From NCBI GenBank assembly GCA_964487605.1, contig CAZARU010000003.1, positions 1 to 64,000 of the forward strand: DNA of 64,000 nucleotides, given 5' to 3'. The first letter of the stretch is position 1. Each line of letters starts with the position of its first letter. This document shows positions 1 to 8,455 of the stretch, one piece after another. The notes under the pieces are model-generated. The model saw nothing but the letters and a program-made list of their open reading frames with translations. It made no database searches and had not been told where the DNA came from. This DNA comes from JAJDAH01 sp964487605 (lineage in GTDB: Bacteria > Myxococcota_A > Polyangia > Polyangiales > Polyangiaceae). A program made the position numbers and the translations under genes.

Positions 1-1
1 A

Positions 2-181
2 CCGGGGCTCGCGCCCAGCGCCTCAGCCGTCGAGCCGGGAGCGGCGCTCAGGCCGCGCCCGGAGCCGCGCCGCGGAGCCGCTCGTCCCCCGGGGAAGGCC
101 GCGACGGAGCCCCCGTCGGCGAGCTCGGCGCCCGCGGCGTCGCCGCCAGCGCCCGTGGACATCTTCACGCGCCGCAAGTGA
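2..181 (+). CDS. C-terminal tail of an unidentified Ala/Pro-rich protein (5' end outside window)
   Basis: Only the last 59 codons lie in the window. They are open from base 2 and end at TGA. The visible tail is low-complexity Ala/Pro/Arg sequence ending in DIFTRRK, with no recognisable fold. In Polyangia, Ser/Thr protein kinases with such tails are often followed by a secreted TPR protein like the next gene, so a kinase C-terminus is possible. That is inference from context only. The stop codon lies about 50 bases before the preferred start of the next gene, consistent with an operon. Confidence 0.5.
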   Translation, partial: PGLAPSASAVEPGAALRPRPEPRRGAARPPGKAATEPPSASSAPAASPPAPVDIFTRRK

Positions 182-234
182 CGACCTTCACGAGGCCCGT
201 CGCCCGGCCCCGTCCCGAGTATCCTTCGCGAGGC

Positions 235-1221
235 ATGCGCTCGGCCTGTCGCGCCCTGGTGGGTTCGCTCGTGGTGGCGACGATCCTCGCCGCGAGCGGT
301 CGGGCTGCCGCGGACCCGCGTGATCCGGCCGCTGCCGAGGCGCTCTTCACGGAGGGGAGGCGGCTGGTGGACGAGGGGCGTCACGCCGAGGCCTGCCCGA
401 AGTTCGAGGAGAGCCATCGCCTCGACCCCGGCGCGGGCACGATGATCAACCTCGCGGCGTGCTACGAGCAGGTCGGCAAGGTCGCGACCGCGTGGGAGAG
501 CTGGAAGCAGGCGCTGCGCAGCCTCCCGGCCGGTGACGAGCGTGGTCCCGCCGTCGAGGCGCGCGTGGCCGCCGTCGAGGCAAGGCTGCCGAAGCTCCGG
601 ATCCTGCTCCCCGCTGGCGTCCCCACGGGAACCCGGGTGTCTCGAGGCGGCGTTCCGCTGGGGCCGGCCGCGCTCGGGCTGGCGCTGCCGGTGGATCCCG
701 GGCGCCACACCGTCGAGGTGCTCGCGCCGGGTCACGACGCGAAACGCTACGAGATCGATCTCGCGGAGCAGCAGCTCGCGGAGCTGGTGGCGGAGCCGGG
801 ACCCAGGTCGGCAGCTCCGGCGCCGCCGCCCGGGAAACCTGCCGCGCTGCCCGCGTCGCCCACGCCCGCTTCGCCCGCCCCCGAAGAGGCGCGCCCGGCG
901 TGGCCGGCGTGGACGCTGCTCGGTGTCGGCACCGTGGGGCTCGGAGCTGGCGCCGTCACGGGCGTCCTGGCCCTCGGCAAGAAGAGCGACATGCAGGACG
1001 ACTGCGCGCGGGAACGCGGCGAGCTCCGCTGCGGCGCGAAGGGGCTCGAGGCGGCGGATGCTGGGAGCACGCTCGCCACCGTGAGCAACGTCGGGTTCGC
1101 CGTCGGGATCGTCGGCGTCGTCGCCGGCACGTACCTGCTCCTGTCGCGCGACGACGAGCGCGCCCTCGCCGTCGGGTGGGTTCCCGGCGCCGCCTCCGCC
1201 AGCCTGCGTCAGTCGTTCTGA
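235..1221 (+). CDS. Secreted TPR/PEGA-like protein with two C-terminal membrane segments
   Basis: A 328-residue protein. I chose the ATG that begins MRSACRALVG because it gives a clean signal peptide ending near ADP. A GTG 57 bases upstream overlaps the previous stop and would bury that signal. Residues about 34-100 form a TPR-like region (ALFTEGRRLVDEGRHAEAC, then LDPGAGTMINLAACYEQVGK). Residues about 115-175 look like a PEGA-type beta domain. A Pro/Ala-rich linker follows, then two hydrophobic helices (near 217-240 and 275-297). This architecture recurs in myxobacteria next to Ser/Thr kinase genes, and its function is unknown. It is probably an envelope scaffold or sensor. The architecture call is good; the role is not assigned. 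Confidence 0.75.
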   Translation: MRSACRALVGSLVVATILAASGRAAADPRDPAAAEALFTEGRRLVDEGRHAEACPKFEESHRLDPGAGTMINLAACYEQVGKVATAWESWKQALRSLPAGDERGPAVEARVAAVEARLPKLRILLPAGVPTGTRVSRGGVPLGPAALGLALPVDPGRHTVEVLAPGHDAKRYEIDLAEQQLAELVAEPGPRSAAPAPPPGKPAALPASPTPASPAPEEARPAWPAWTLLGVGTVGLGAGAVTGVLALGKKSDMQDDCARERGELRCGAKGLEAADAGSTLATVSNVGFAVGIVGVVAGTYLLLSRDDERALAVGWVPGAASASLRQSF

Positions 1222-2066
1222 GCGGAGTCTCGGGCGGCGCGCGCCACGGCCTCACCGAGCGCCTGGTGCAGCGCCGCGCGCATCGCGGGGGGGATCGTGT
1301 GGCCGACGCCGTCGAACGTCGAGATCTTCGCGTCGTACCCCGCGGAGGTCAGTCGGTCGATGGTCGCGCGCGCGGGCCCCAGCGGGACACGGTCGTCGGC
1401 CGCGCCGTGCAGCGCGTGCACTCGCGGGAGCCGCTTTCCCACGGGTGCCGGCGCGCCCGTGGGCCGCAGCGGTTCGGGGAGCCCGCCGCTCACGGGCAGC
1501 GCTTCGCCGATGGCGTCGGGGTGACGCGAAGCGAGCGCGAAGCTGAGCATGCCGCCCTGGCTGAACCCGGTGACGATCGGGTGGCCGACGGTCGGAAACG
1601 CACGCCGGGCGGCGCCGATGGCCCGCGCGACCGCCGTCGCGGCGGCCGCCATCGCGCGGGAGCGCTCGGCCGAGTCGACGTCCGAGGCCCGGTACTCCCA
1701 CCACGAGAAGCCACCCTGCCACGCGAGCGGCGCGCGGAGCAGCACGATGCGCGCGCGGCCCCCGAACCCGTCGAAGAGCGACCGGAACCCCTCCGGCGAG
1801 TCGCCGAGTCCGTGCAGCGCCACGACGAGCGGCGCGGGTTGCTCCCCCGCTCCGCCGGTCGTCATCACCAGGTACGACAACCCCGCCAGGTCCCGCGGCG
1901 CTGCGGTCGGGGAGCGGCCGGCTGCTGCGTCGTCGCGGCCCGTCGCCACTGCGCGCGTTCCCGGACCCTGCATCGGCCGGCGCTCGGGCTCGGAGGCGCC
2001 GCGCTCACAGGCGACCGTCGTCAGAAACCAGAGGGCCAGGCCGTGCGCAGCGGGTCGGAAGCTCAC
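1209..2066 (-). CDS. Exported phospholipase/carboxylesterase-type alpha/beta hydrolase (lipoprotein)
   Basis: A predicted serine esterase of about 285 residues. The GTG start was chosen because it puts a short signal peptide before a lipobox (TVAC, Cys20); an upstream ATG at 2129 would overlap the divergent gene. Hydrolase landmarks are an oxyanion-side VVALHGLGDS, the nucleophile elbow GFSQGG (Ser169), an acidic residue in GAADDRVP (Asp224/225) and a histidine in GVGHTIPP (His256). This is the order expected for the phospholipase/carboxylesterase family (AB_hydrolase_2), which cleaves acyl esters of lipids or small esters. The lipid anchor puts it in the envelope. Its 3' end overlaps the end of the converging TPR-protein gene by 13 bases. 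Substrate is unknown. Confidence 0.8.
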   Translation of the reverse strand: MSFRPAAHGLALWFLTTVACERGASEPERRPMQGPGTRAVATGRDDAAAGRSPTAAPRDLAGLSYLVMTTGGAGEQPAPLVVALHGLGDSPEGFRSLFDGFGGRARIVLLRAPLAWQGGFSWWEYRASDVDSAERSRAMAAAATAVARAIGAARRAFPTVGHPIVTGFSQGGMLSFALASRHPDAIGEALPVSGGLPEPLRPTGAPAPVGKRLPRVHALHGAADDRVPLGPARATIDRLTSAGYDAKISTFDGVGHTIPPAMRAALHQALGEAVARAARDSAQND

Positions 2067-2104
2067 GTCCCTGCGCCGGACGGTACCATGGGCCAGCTCG
2101 AGCC

Positions 2105-3196
2105 ATGACGGTGCACGCGACCCATCCACGTCCCCCCGTTCCCGTCGTGGTCGCCGCGACGGGCGCGGTCCTCGGGTGCGGCGCTGCGCTGGCGCTCGCG
2201 CTGCACTGGCCGCCGCCGCCGACGTTCGCCGCCTTCGTCGCGATCGCCGCGATGGTGCCGTGGCGCAGCTCGGGGCCCCTGCGGCGGTTCGGTGTCGCGG
2301 CCGCCTACGGCAGTCTGGCCTGGTCGATCTTCGGGCTCCTCCCGATGGTCACCATCGGCTGGCACCTGCCGGGGCCGTACGGTGGCCACGCGGGGTCGTT
2401 CCTGTTCGTGCTGGTTGCGTCGGTGCTGCGGCTGCTCGCGCTCGAGGGTGAGGGCGCGCGGGTCTGGTGCTCACCACGATGGGTGCTCGGTACCTCTGCG
2501 CCCGTGGTCCTGCCCGCGCGCGACGCGCTGATCGCCGCCCTGGCGCGCCCGAACGCCGACCGCGAGGCGTCGGTGGACGCCGCCGTCGTCGCGCTCGCCG
2601 CTGCGGGGCCCGATCAGGTCCCCACCGACGACGCCGAGCGCCGCGCGTTCTTCGTCGACGCGTACAACGTCCTGGCGCTCCACGCGCGGCGGGATCGCGA
2701 GTCGCCCCGCGTCGCGAGCTTCGTCGAGAGCTACCGCGTCCGCTACGAAGTGTGCGGCTCGACGCTGTCGCCCGATCAGATCGAGCACGCGATCCTTCGC
2801 GGAAATCGGCGCCATCCTTCGTGGTTGAGCGGGCCGTTCCCCGAGCACGACGAGCGCCGCAAGTGGGTCGTGCCCCTCGATCCACGCGTCCACTTCGCGC
2901 TGAACTGCGGCATGAAGTCGTGTCCGCCCATCCGCTCGTACCTCGCCGCGGGCGACTCCGATGCTCTCCTGGCGGAGGCGACGGCGCATCACGTATCGGA
3001 CGCGACGGAGATCGACGTGGAGGCTCGTACCCTCGCGACGACGGCGCTCTTTCGCTTCTACTGGTCGGATTTCGGCGGGGAGGCCGGCGTTCGCGCGACC
3101 ATCGCGGGCGCGCTCGGGCGGCCCCCCTCCGAGCTCGAGGGTCTCGCACTCTCGTGGAGGAAGTACGACTTCGGTCGGCTCCACCGGTTCGCCTGA
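2105..3196 (+). CDS. DUF547 domain membrane protein
   Basis: A 363-residue protein. The first 130 residues carry three or four hydrophobic helices (for example VVVAATGAVLGCGAALALAL). The rest matches the DUF547 family: FFVDAYNVLALH, a SPDQIEHAILRGN segment, RVHFALNCGMKSCPPIRSY and a final YDFGRLHRF. DUF547 proteins are widespread but lack an established biochemical role. The conserved Asn, His, Cys and Asp positions suggest an enzyme, perhaps papain-like or transglutaminase-like. The start lies head-to-head with the exported esterase gene, so the two may share a promoter region of under 40 bases. Confidence 0.8.
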   Translation: MTVHATHPRPPVPVVVAATGAVLGCGAALALALHWPPPPTFAAFVAIAAMVPWRSSGPLRRFGVAAAYGSLAWSIFGLLPMVTIGWHLPGPYGGHAGSFLFVLVASVLRLLALEGEGARVWCSPRWVLGTSAPVVLPARDALIAALARPNADREASVDAAVVALAAAGPDQVPTDDAERRAFFVDAYNVLALHARRDRESPRVASFVESYRVRYEVCGSTLSPDQIEHAILRGNRRHPSWLSGPFPEHDERRKWVVPLDPRVHFALNCGMKSCPPIRSYLAAGDSDALLAEATAHHVSDATEIDVEARTLATTALFRFYWSDFGGEAGVRATIAGALGRPPSELEGLALSWRKYDFGRLHRFA

Positions 3197-3201
3197 GCTG
3201 C

Positions 3202-3975
3202 CTACGCCCGCGCGACCTCGGCGGAGGCGTCGCGGTGCCTCCCGTACATGTCCAGCGTCCACTCGAAGCCCACGCGCGAAGCGACGCTCGCCCTCAGCGC
3301 GACGAGCGCCTCGGGCCACGGCTCGGGCAGCGGATAGGGGAACTGCGGCGGGCGAATGATCGCCGTCATCACGGAGGCGGCCGCCAGGTCGGCGACGGTG
3401 AAGCGATCGCCCACCAGGTAACCGCTCGGTCCGATCTCGCGCTCGAGCCGATCGAAGTGCTGCGACAGTCGCTCGTGGGCGAGCGCCAGGGATTCGTCCG
3501 TCATCCCCATGTTCCGTCGAAAGAGCGGGCGCAGCACCGGAAAGCTCGCGCGGAAGACGCCGCGGCTCGCCCGAGATGCGCCGGCCGTGGCCATCGTCGT
3601 GCACGTGGCCGGGTGCGGCAGGTAGGTTTCCCAGAACAGGCGACGCAGGTCGGGGGCGACCTGCTCGTCGAAGTGGCGCTCGATGGCGGCCGCGCGCTCG
3701 CGCTCTGCAGGGTCCGCGGGGCAGAGGGGTGGATCCGGGCGGCGCCGCTCGAGCTCGGCGATGATCGCGCTCGAGCCGAAGTGCGCCTTGCCGTCCATCA
3801 CGAGCACCGGAACCTTGTTCTGACCCGTGAGCCACCGGACCCGCGGGATGTGGAACCCGGGGACCAGCGCCTCCCGGGTGTGCGGCCAGCCCTTGTGGTC
3901 GAGCGCCCATCGCACCTTCTCGTTGTAGTGGGAGATGCGGAAGTGCAGCAGGTGGGGCAGGTCGGCGTCGGTCAC
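3202..3975 (-). CDS. Glutathione S-transferase family protein
   Basis: A 257-residue protein with GTG start. The N-terminus is a thioredoxin-like GST domain (LLHFRISHYNEKVRWALDHKG, then NKVPVLVMDGKAHFGSS with the cis-Pro and Ser of the glutathione site). The C-terminus is an all-helical GST domain with the typical YLVGDRFTVADLAAASV motif. Such enzymes conjugate glutathione to electrophiles or act in isomerisation or peroxide reduction; the substrate cannot be told. It is transcribed divergently from a TetR-type repressor gene across a 76-base gap holding two operator-like repeats, so it is probably that repressor's target and induced by a xenobiotic or reactive metabolite. Confidence 0.85.
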   Translation of the reverse strand: MTDADLPHLLHFRISHYNEKVRWALDHKGWPHTREALVPGFHIPRVRWLTGQNKVPVLVMDGKAHFGSSAIIAELERRRPDPPLCPADPAERERAAAIERHFDEQVAPDLRRLFWETYLPHPATCTTMATAGASRASRGVFRASFPVLRPLFRRNMGMTDESLALAHERLSQHFDRLEREIGPSGYLVGDRFTVADLAAASVMTAIIRPPQFPYPLPEPWPEALVALRASVASRVGFEWTLDMYGRHRDASAEVARA

Positions 3976-3994
3976 CGGGTGACCCTACACCAAG

Positions 3995-4034
3995 TAGAAC
4001 GGTCGGTCTAGTCCTGTGCAGAACGGTCGGTCGA
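3995..4034. promoter_or_regulatory. Tandem operator-like repeats between GST and TetR genes
   Basis: A 13-base word (agaacggtcggtc) occurs twice, 24 bases apart, starting at 3996 and 4020. The first copy sits in a 16-base imperfect palindrome (tagaacggtcggtcta, 12 of 16 positions symmetric). Both lie in the gap between the divergent starts. The layout fits autoregulation by the TetR protein next to it; direct binding is inference. Confidence 0.6.
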
Positions 4035-4051
4035 TTGGTAGGGTTCCGCCC

Positions 4052-4612
4052 GTGGATTCCAGGCAGCGGATGATCGAGACCACGGCCCAGCTCCTCTGGA
4101 GCCAGGGGCTTCGGGCCACCGGGATGAACCAGATCGTCCGCGAGAGCGGCGCGCCGCGCGGCAGCATCTACTTCCACTTTCCGGAAGGAAAGGACCAGCT
4201 CGCGGCGGAAGCGCTCGTCGCCGCGGGTGCGGTGATGACCGCCAACATCCGCGAAGCGCTGGCCCACCGCACGGCGACCGTCGCGATCCGTCGCTTCGTC
4301 GCGTCCTACGCGCGCGAGATGCGCGAGTCCGACTTCCACCACGGATGCCCCATCGCGACGGTGGCGCTCGAGGCCTCCACCACGTCGCCGAGGATCCGCG
4401 AGGTGTGCGCCCAGGTGTTCGCCGAATGGGAGGGACTGCTCGCCGAGAGGCTCGAGAGGGACGGACTCCGCAAGAAGGAGGCGAGGGCGCTCGCGGTCGT
4501 GGTGCTGTCCACCATCGAGGGTGCGATGATCCTCTGCCGCGCGCGACGGACGACGGAGCCGCTCGAGCGGGTCGCCGAGCACCTGGCGGCGTCGCTCGAA
4601 CGGCGACGCTGA
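4052..4612 (+). CDS. TetR/AcrR family transcriptional repressor (LmrA/YxaF-like)
   Basis: A 186-residue protein. I prefer the GTG giving VDSRQRMIETTAQLL; an upstream GTG at 4016 would place the second operator repeat inside the gene. The N-terminal helix-turn-helix is typical (TTAQLLWSQGLRATGMNQIV followed by SGAPRGSIYFHFPEGKDQL). The C-terminal ligand-binding part contains DFHHGCPIATVALEAS, a motif seen in the LmrA/YxaF/QacR-like branch. It likely represses the divergent glutathione S-transferase and itself, with derepression by a small hydrophobic ligand. Inducer unknown. Confidence 0.85.
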   Translation: MDSRQRMIETTAQLLWSQGLRATGMNQIVRESGAPRGSIYFHFPEGKDQLAAEALVAAGAVMTANIREALAHRTATVAIRRFVASYAREMRESDFHHGCPIATVALEASTTSPRIREVCAQVFAEWEGLLAERLERDGLRKKEARALAVVVLSTIEGAMILCRARRTTEPLERVAEHLAASLERRR

Positions 4613-4770
4613 CCGGCGACGGGGCGGCCGCGTGGCCACAGGGTTTCGGGGGCCCCCGGGATGCGCGCGTGTTCGTGTCGGGCACCGTCGGGGGAACGTC
4701 GCCAGGGCGTTCGCGCGCGACTCCGGAGCCGCGGGGCGCTACCCTCGCGTTCCGCCTCGCCGCGCTCCGC

Positions 4771-5991
4771 ATGGCCCCGCCTCTCTCGCTCCGTGGTGCT
4801 CTCGCCCTACTTGGGCTGACGCTGTCCGCTTGCGGCGCCGACAGCGAAGCGCCGGGTTTCGCCGGAAGCGGTGGGGCCGCCGGATCGGGAGCATCCGGGT
4901 CCGGTGGACGGCCAGGCGCGGGCGGCACCGGCGGTACCGCCGGGAGCGGCGGAGTGGGCGCGATCGACGGCGGCGCCGGCGCGGGCGGCATCGCGGGCGC
5001 CGCGGGCGCCGGTGGCGCGGGGGGCGATGCCGGCCAAGCCACGTGCACGCCCTGGCTGCCCCCCGCCTGCGACGCTGCGCCGCCCGACCCCGGCCCCGCC
5101 CGCGCGTGGCGCGACGCCCTCTCGCTCGCCATCGTGCTCACCGGCTTTCCGAACCACCGCGGGCGCGATCTCTTCCTCCTCCCAGGTGACGCTCAGTGGA
5201 TCATCGGCAAGTTCGCGTACGGCCTGACCGACAAGGATCTGAAGGGTGAGGACGTGGACGTCTACCTCCTGCGGGATTGCGCGGCGCCCTGGGTCAAGCT
5301 CGGCAGCGCCGTCACTTCGCAGGAGAACGAGCATCCCGGCGCCGAAGGCGTGGACGACAGCGGCGGGCGGATCTTCTTCCGACTACCGGAGTCCCAGCGG
5401 CTCGGCGTCGGACGACACCGCGTGCGGCTGGTCGTCGCGGGTGATCTCTCGCACACCGAGCTCTTCATCGAGGTCGTCGCGCCGGGGACTCCGACGTTCG
5501 TGTCCGACATCGACGGAACCCTCACGACGACCGAGAACGAGGAGTTCACCGCGCTCTTGACCGGCGCGATTCCGGGAGCCCGCCCGGATGCCGCGACGGC
5601 GCTGCACGCGCTGACCGCGCGGGGCTACCGACCGCTCTATCTCACCGCGCGCCCCGAGTTCCTCGTGGGTCGAACGCGCGAGTTCCTGGCGGTGCACGGG
5701 TTCCCCCCGGGCATCGTGCACACGACGCTCGGGCTGACCGGTGCCCTGGGCGCCGCGGCCGTGACGTACAAGGCGACGGAGCTCGAGGTGATGGGCGGCC
5801 GCGGCCTGCTGCCCGCCTGGGCCATCGGCAACTCCGGTTCCGACGCGGACGCCTACGCGCAGGCCGCCATCGGCCCGGCGGAGCGGCGCATCTTCGTCCA
5901 GTACGACGACGTCGCGCACGGGGGGCGTCGCATCGACGGCTACGCCGAGCTGCTCCCGACGTTCGGCGCGCTTCCGAACGCGTGCCCCTGA
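4771..5991 (+). CDS. Lipoprotein with LNS2/lipin-type HAD phosphatase domain
   Basis: A 406-residue protein. The start was chosen at the ATG opening MAPPLSLRGALALLG, a lipoprotein signal with lipobox LSAC (Cys21). Next comes a Gly/Ala/Ser linker of about 60 residues, then a beta-rich region. The catalytic domain begins at FVSDIDGTLT (Asp246 and Asp248, DxDGT). It continues with YLTARPEFLVGRTREFL (motif II-like) and a late GNSGSDADAY acidic motif. This is the LNS2/App1-type arrangement of Mg-dependent phosphatidate phosphatases. It would act outside the inner membrane. The enzymatic call rests on motifs; phosphatidate as substrate is inferred from the family. Confidence 0.75.
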   Translation: MAPPLSLRGALALLGLTLSACGADSEAPGFAGSGGAAGSGASGSGGRPGAGGTGGTAGSGGVGAIDGGAGAGGIAGAAGAGGAGGDAGQATCTPWLPPACDAAPPDPGPARAWRDALSLAIVLTGFPNHRGRDLFLLPGDAQWIIGKFAYGLTDKDLKGEDVDVYLLRDCAAPWVKLGSAVTSQENEHPGAEGVDDSGGRIFFRLPESQRLGVGRHRVRLVVAGDLSHTELFIEVVAPGTPTFVSDIDGTLTTTENEEFTALLTGAIPGARPDAATALHALTARGYRPLYLTARPEFLVGRTREFLAVHGFPPGIVHTTLGLTGALGAAAVTYKATELEVMGGRGLLPAWAIGNSGSDADAYAQAAIGPAERRIFVQYDDVAHGGRRIDGYAELLPTFGALPNACP

Positions 5992-6000
5992 GCCGCCTGC

Positions 6001-6957
6001 TCACTTCTGCGGCGCGTTCTTCTCCTGGATCTCGGGCAGCGAGCGCTTCTGCTGCACGGGGTCATCGCTCTGGGGAACGGGCTCGTACGTCTTCTTGGGT
6101 CCGACCTTCGGCGGAGGCGGGGGGACGACCCTCGGCGGCTTCTGCTCCGGCGGGGCCGTGTCGACGGGGGGCGGGGTCTCGGGCGGCTGCGGCTCCACCT
6201 CGTCCGGCGCCTGTGCGCGCGCCGCCACGCCGCGCGCCTCGCGCACGACCTGGGCCTCGTCACCGACGGGATCGATCTCGCGCGCCGCGTCCAGCCGACC
6301 GAGGCACTCGGCGAACCGCTTCGCCCGACAGTGCTCCAGACCCTCGAGTCGAAGGTTCCGCGCGCGGTCGAGGGTGTCGTCGCGCGACTCCTGCGCGATG
6401 GGGGGCTCGGCGGTGTCCTTCGCCTTCCAGTACACGACGCCGAGCGCGACGGCGAAGCCGCCCGCCAGCGCGGCCTGCACCGCCCACCGCTGACGGAAGT
6501 ACCTCCGCAGGCGGGCGACGCGCTGCCGCACGGTCGGTGCCGGAACGTTCGCCTCCCGCGCGATGTCTTCGAGGCGCTCGCCATCGCCCTCGCGGAGCAT
6601 CCAGCCCAGGGTCCCCGGCGCGCCTTCGTTGGCGGGCAGCTCACGCTCGGCCCAGCGCAGCAGGTCCTCGGCGCCATGCGGCGCGCTCTCTGCGGTGACT
6701 TCGCCCTCCGGCGACGAGATGGGACCCGGGTCGCGACCCCGCTTCCGGTGCGCGTCGGCGATCTTGTGCTTGGCCACCCCGAACAGCCACCGTCGGCGCT
6801 CCTCGTCGTCCTCGGGGAGGCTCTCGGCGGCCAGGGCGTCCGCGAGGATCGTCTGGACCAGATCTTCGGCGTCGCCATCCGGAGCGCGTCGCAGCACGAA
6901 GCGGTGGAGCTCGCGCCGTAGATCGGGATCGGCCAGATCCTTGCGCGCGTCGCTCAC
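6001..6957 (-). CDS. ECF-type sigma factor fused to a transmembrane segment and Pro-rich tail
   Basis: A 318-residue protein. Residues 10-75 look like sigma region 2 (DAEDLVQTILADALAAE, then RRRWLFGVAKHKIADAHRKR). Residues about 135-165 are a region 4 helix-turn-helix (LEDIAREANVPAPTVRQRV). Immediately after comes one hydrophobic helix (AALAGGFAVALGVVYW), a helical TPR-like stretch rich in Arg/Cys (LDRARNLRLEGLEHCRAKRF), and a Pro/Lys-rich tail. The order implies a sigma factor tethered to the membrane with its tail outside, an unusual layout. No separate anti-sigma gene is beside it. It begins 10 bases after the pyruvate kinase stop, so the two are probably cotranscribed. Confidence 0.75.
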   Translation of the reverse strand: MSDARKDLADPDLRRELHRFVLRRAPDGDAEDLVQTILADALAAESLPEDDEERRRWLFGVAKHKIADAHRKRGRDPGPISSPEGEVTAESAPHGAEDLLRWAERELPANEGAPGTLGWMLREGDGERLEDIAREANVPAPTVRQRVARLRRYFRQRWAVQAALAGGFAVALGVVYWKAKDTAEPPIAQESRDDTLDRARNLRLEGLEHCRAKRFAECLGRLDAAREIDPVGDEAQVVREARGVAARAQAPDEVEPQPPETPPPVDTAPPEQKPPRVVPPPPPKVGPKKTYEPVPQSDDPVQQKRSLPEIQEKNAPQK

Positions 6958-6967
6958 GGTTCGACGC

Positions 6968-8401
6968 CTACTCGAAGATCCGGACCTGGATGCTCGTCAC
7001 CGTTTGCTCGCCGGCTGGCACGTCGGACATCACCACGATGGGATCACCCGGGAGCACGCGGTTGCGGCGCCGCAATCGGTCGAAGGCGTTGCGAATCGAC
7101 TTCTCCGGATCGCTCGAGAGATCCATCACGAAGGGGACCACGGAGCGCAGGAGCCAGAGCTTGCGTCGCACGCTGCTCATGTTGGTGAAGGCGTAGACGA
7201 TGGACCGCTCGGGGCGAAAGCTCGCGACGAGCTGGCCGAGGGATCCGCGTCGCGTGAAGACGACGATTCCCGGCGACCCCAGCTCGTCGGCCAGCCGCAC
7301 GGCGCTTCGCACGAGCTCCTCCCGCGCGCCCTCGGGATGTCGATCCAGGTAGAACTTCATCCCCGGCTCTTTCTCGATCCGGCGGACGATCTTGTCGAGC
7401 ACCTCCACGCAGCGCACCGGGTACTGTCCGGAGGCCGTCTCGCCGCTCAGCATGACCGCGTCGGCCTGTTCGTAGACGGCATTGGCCACGTCGGACACCT
7501 CGGCGCGCGTGGGCATTGGGTGCTCGATCATCGACTCGAGCAGGTGGGTCGCGACGATGACCGGCTTGCCCGCGATGGCGCACGCCCGCACGATCCGCCG
7601 CTGGATGACTGGGAGTTCGCGAAAGTCCACCTCCACGCCGAGGTCCCCGCGAGCCACCATGATGCCGTCGCACGCCGCGAGAATCGCCGCGAAGTTGTCC
7701 ACGCCCTCCTGGTTCTCGATCTTCGCGATGAGCTTGACGTTGCCGCCGTCCGCGTCTTCCACGATCTTGCGCACCTCGAGGACGTCGTTCGGCGAACGGA
7801 CGAACGAGAGCGCGATGAAGTCGACGTCCTGTTCGAGGCCGAAGGCGATGTCCCGCCGGTCCTTCTCCGTGATGGATGGCAGGTTGACGCGTACCCCCGG
7901 CAGGTTCACGTGCTTTCGCGAGCCCAGCGACCCTCCGTCGAGCACGCGACACTGAAGCTGCCGATCCGCGATGGACAGCACTTCGAGGTTGATGAGGCCG
8001 TTGTCCACGGTCACGCGATCCCCGACCTGGAGATCCTTGACCAGGTCCTCGTAGTTGACGTGCACGCTCTTGCGCTCTGGGTCGTCGATGGGGCTGACCG
8101 TCAGCGAGATGATCTCGTCGACCTTCAGATCGATGGCGCCTTCCAGGACTCCCGTGCGAATCTCCGGGCCCTGAAGGTCCAGGAGAATGCTCACCGGGTG
8201 ATTCAGCTTCCGGTTGAGGCTCTTGATGCGTCGGATCGCCATCAAGTGCGACTCTTGCGTCCCGTGGGACATGTTGAGCCGCGCGACGTTCATTCCCGCG
8301 CCGGCCATGGCCTCGATCATCTCGCTCGACGCGCTGGCGGGTCCCAGAGTGCAGAGGATCTTCGTGTGGCGGAAGTCACGGCGAAGGAGCGGCTCGGTCA
8401 T
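6968..8401 (-). CDS. pyk: Pyruvate kinase
   Basis: A 477-residue protein, normal length for the family. It converts phosphoenolpyruvate and ADP to pyruvate and ATP, the last step of glycolysis. The N-terminus has the pyruvate kinase opening (TKILCTLGPASAS), followed by MNVARLNMSHGTQESH. The active-site segment is present as VKLIAKIENQEGV, followed by DGIMVARGDLGVEV and the MLSGETASGQYP signature. The last third is the C-terminal alpha/beta domain, which carries the allosteric site in many homologues. A sigma factor gene follows after 10 bases and a HAD hydrolase gene precedes it by about 55 bases, all on the same strand. Confidence 0.97.
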   Translation of the reverse strand: MTEPLLRRDFRHTKILCTLGPASASSEMIEAMAGAGMNVARLNMSHGTQESHLMAIRRIKSLNRKLNHPVSILLDLQGPEIRTGVLEGAIDLKVDEIISLTVSPIDDPERKSVHVNYEDLVKDLQVGDRVTVDNGLINLEVLSIADRQLQCRVLDGGSLGSRKHVNLPGVRVNLPSITEKDRRDIAFGLEQDVDFIALSFVRSPNDVLEVRKIVEDADGGNVKLIAKIENQEGVDNFAAILAACDGIMVARGDLGVEVDFRELPVIQRRIVRACAIAGKPVIVATHLLESMIEHPMPTRAEVSDVANAVYEQADAVMLSGETASGQYPVRCVEVLDKIVRRIEKEPGMKFYLDRHPEGAREELVRSAVRLADELGSPGIVVFTRRGSLGQLVASFRPERSIVYAFTNMSSVRRKLWLLRSVVPFVMDLSSDPEKSIRNAFDRLRRRNRVLPGDPIVVMSDVPAGEQTVTSIQVRIFE

Positions 8402-8455
8402 GGTGAGGCCATCGAGAGGTAGACCACTACGCTGGCGCTCGCCAACGTTTCGGTG

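Noticed and set aside
4016..4051. Upstream GTG as start of the TetR gene
   Set aside because: It would put the second operator repeat inside the coding region and add residues unlike TetR proteins.
6563..8422. Long plus-strand open frame opposite pyruvate kinase and the sigma factor
   Set aside because: It is antisense to two well-supported genes and its translation shows only Arg/His/Asp-rich shadow sequence.
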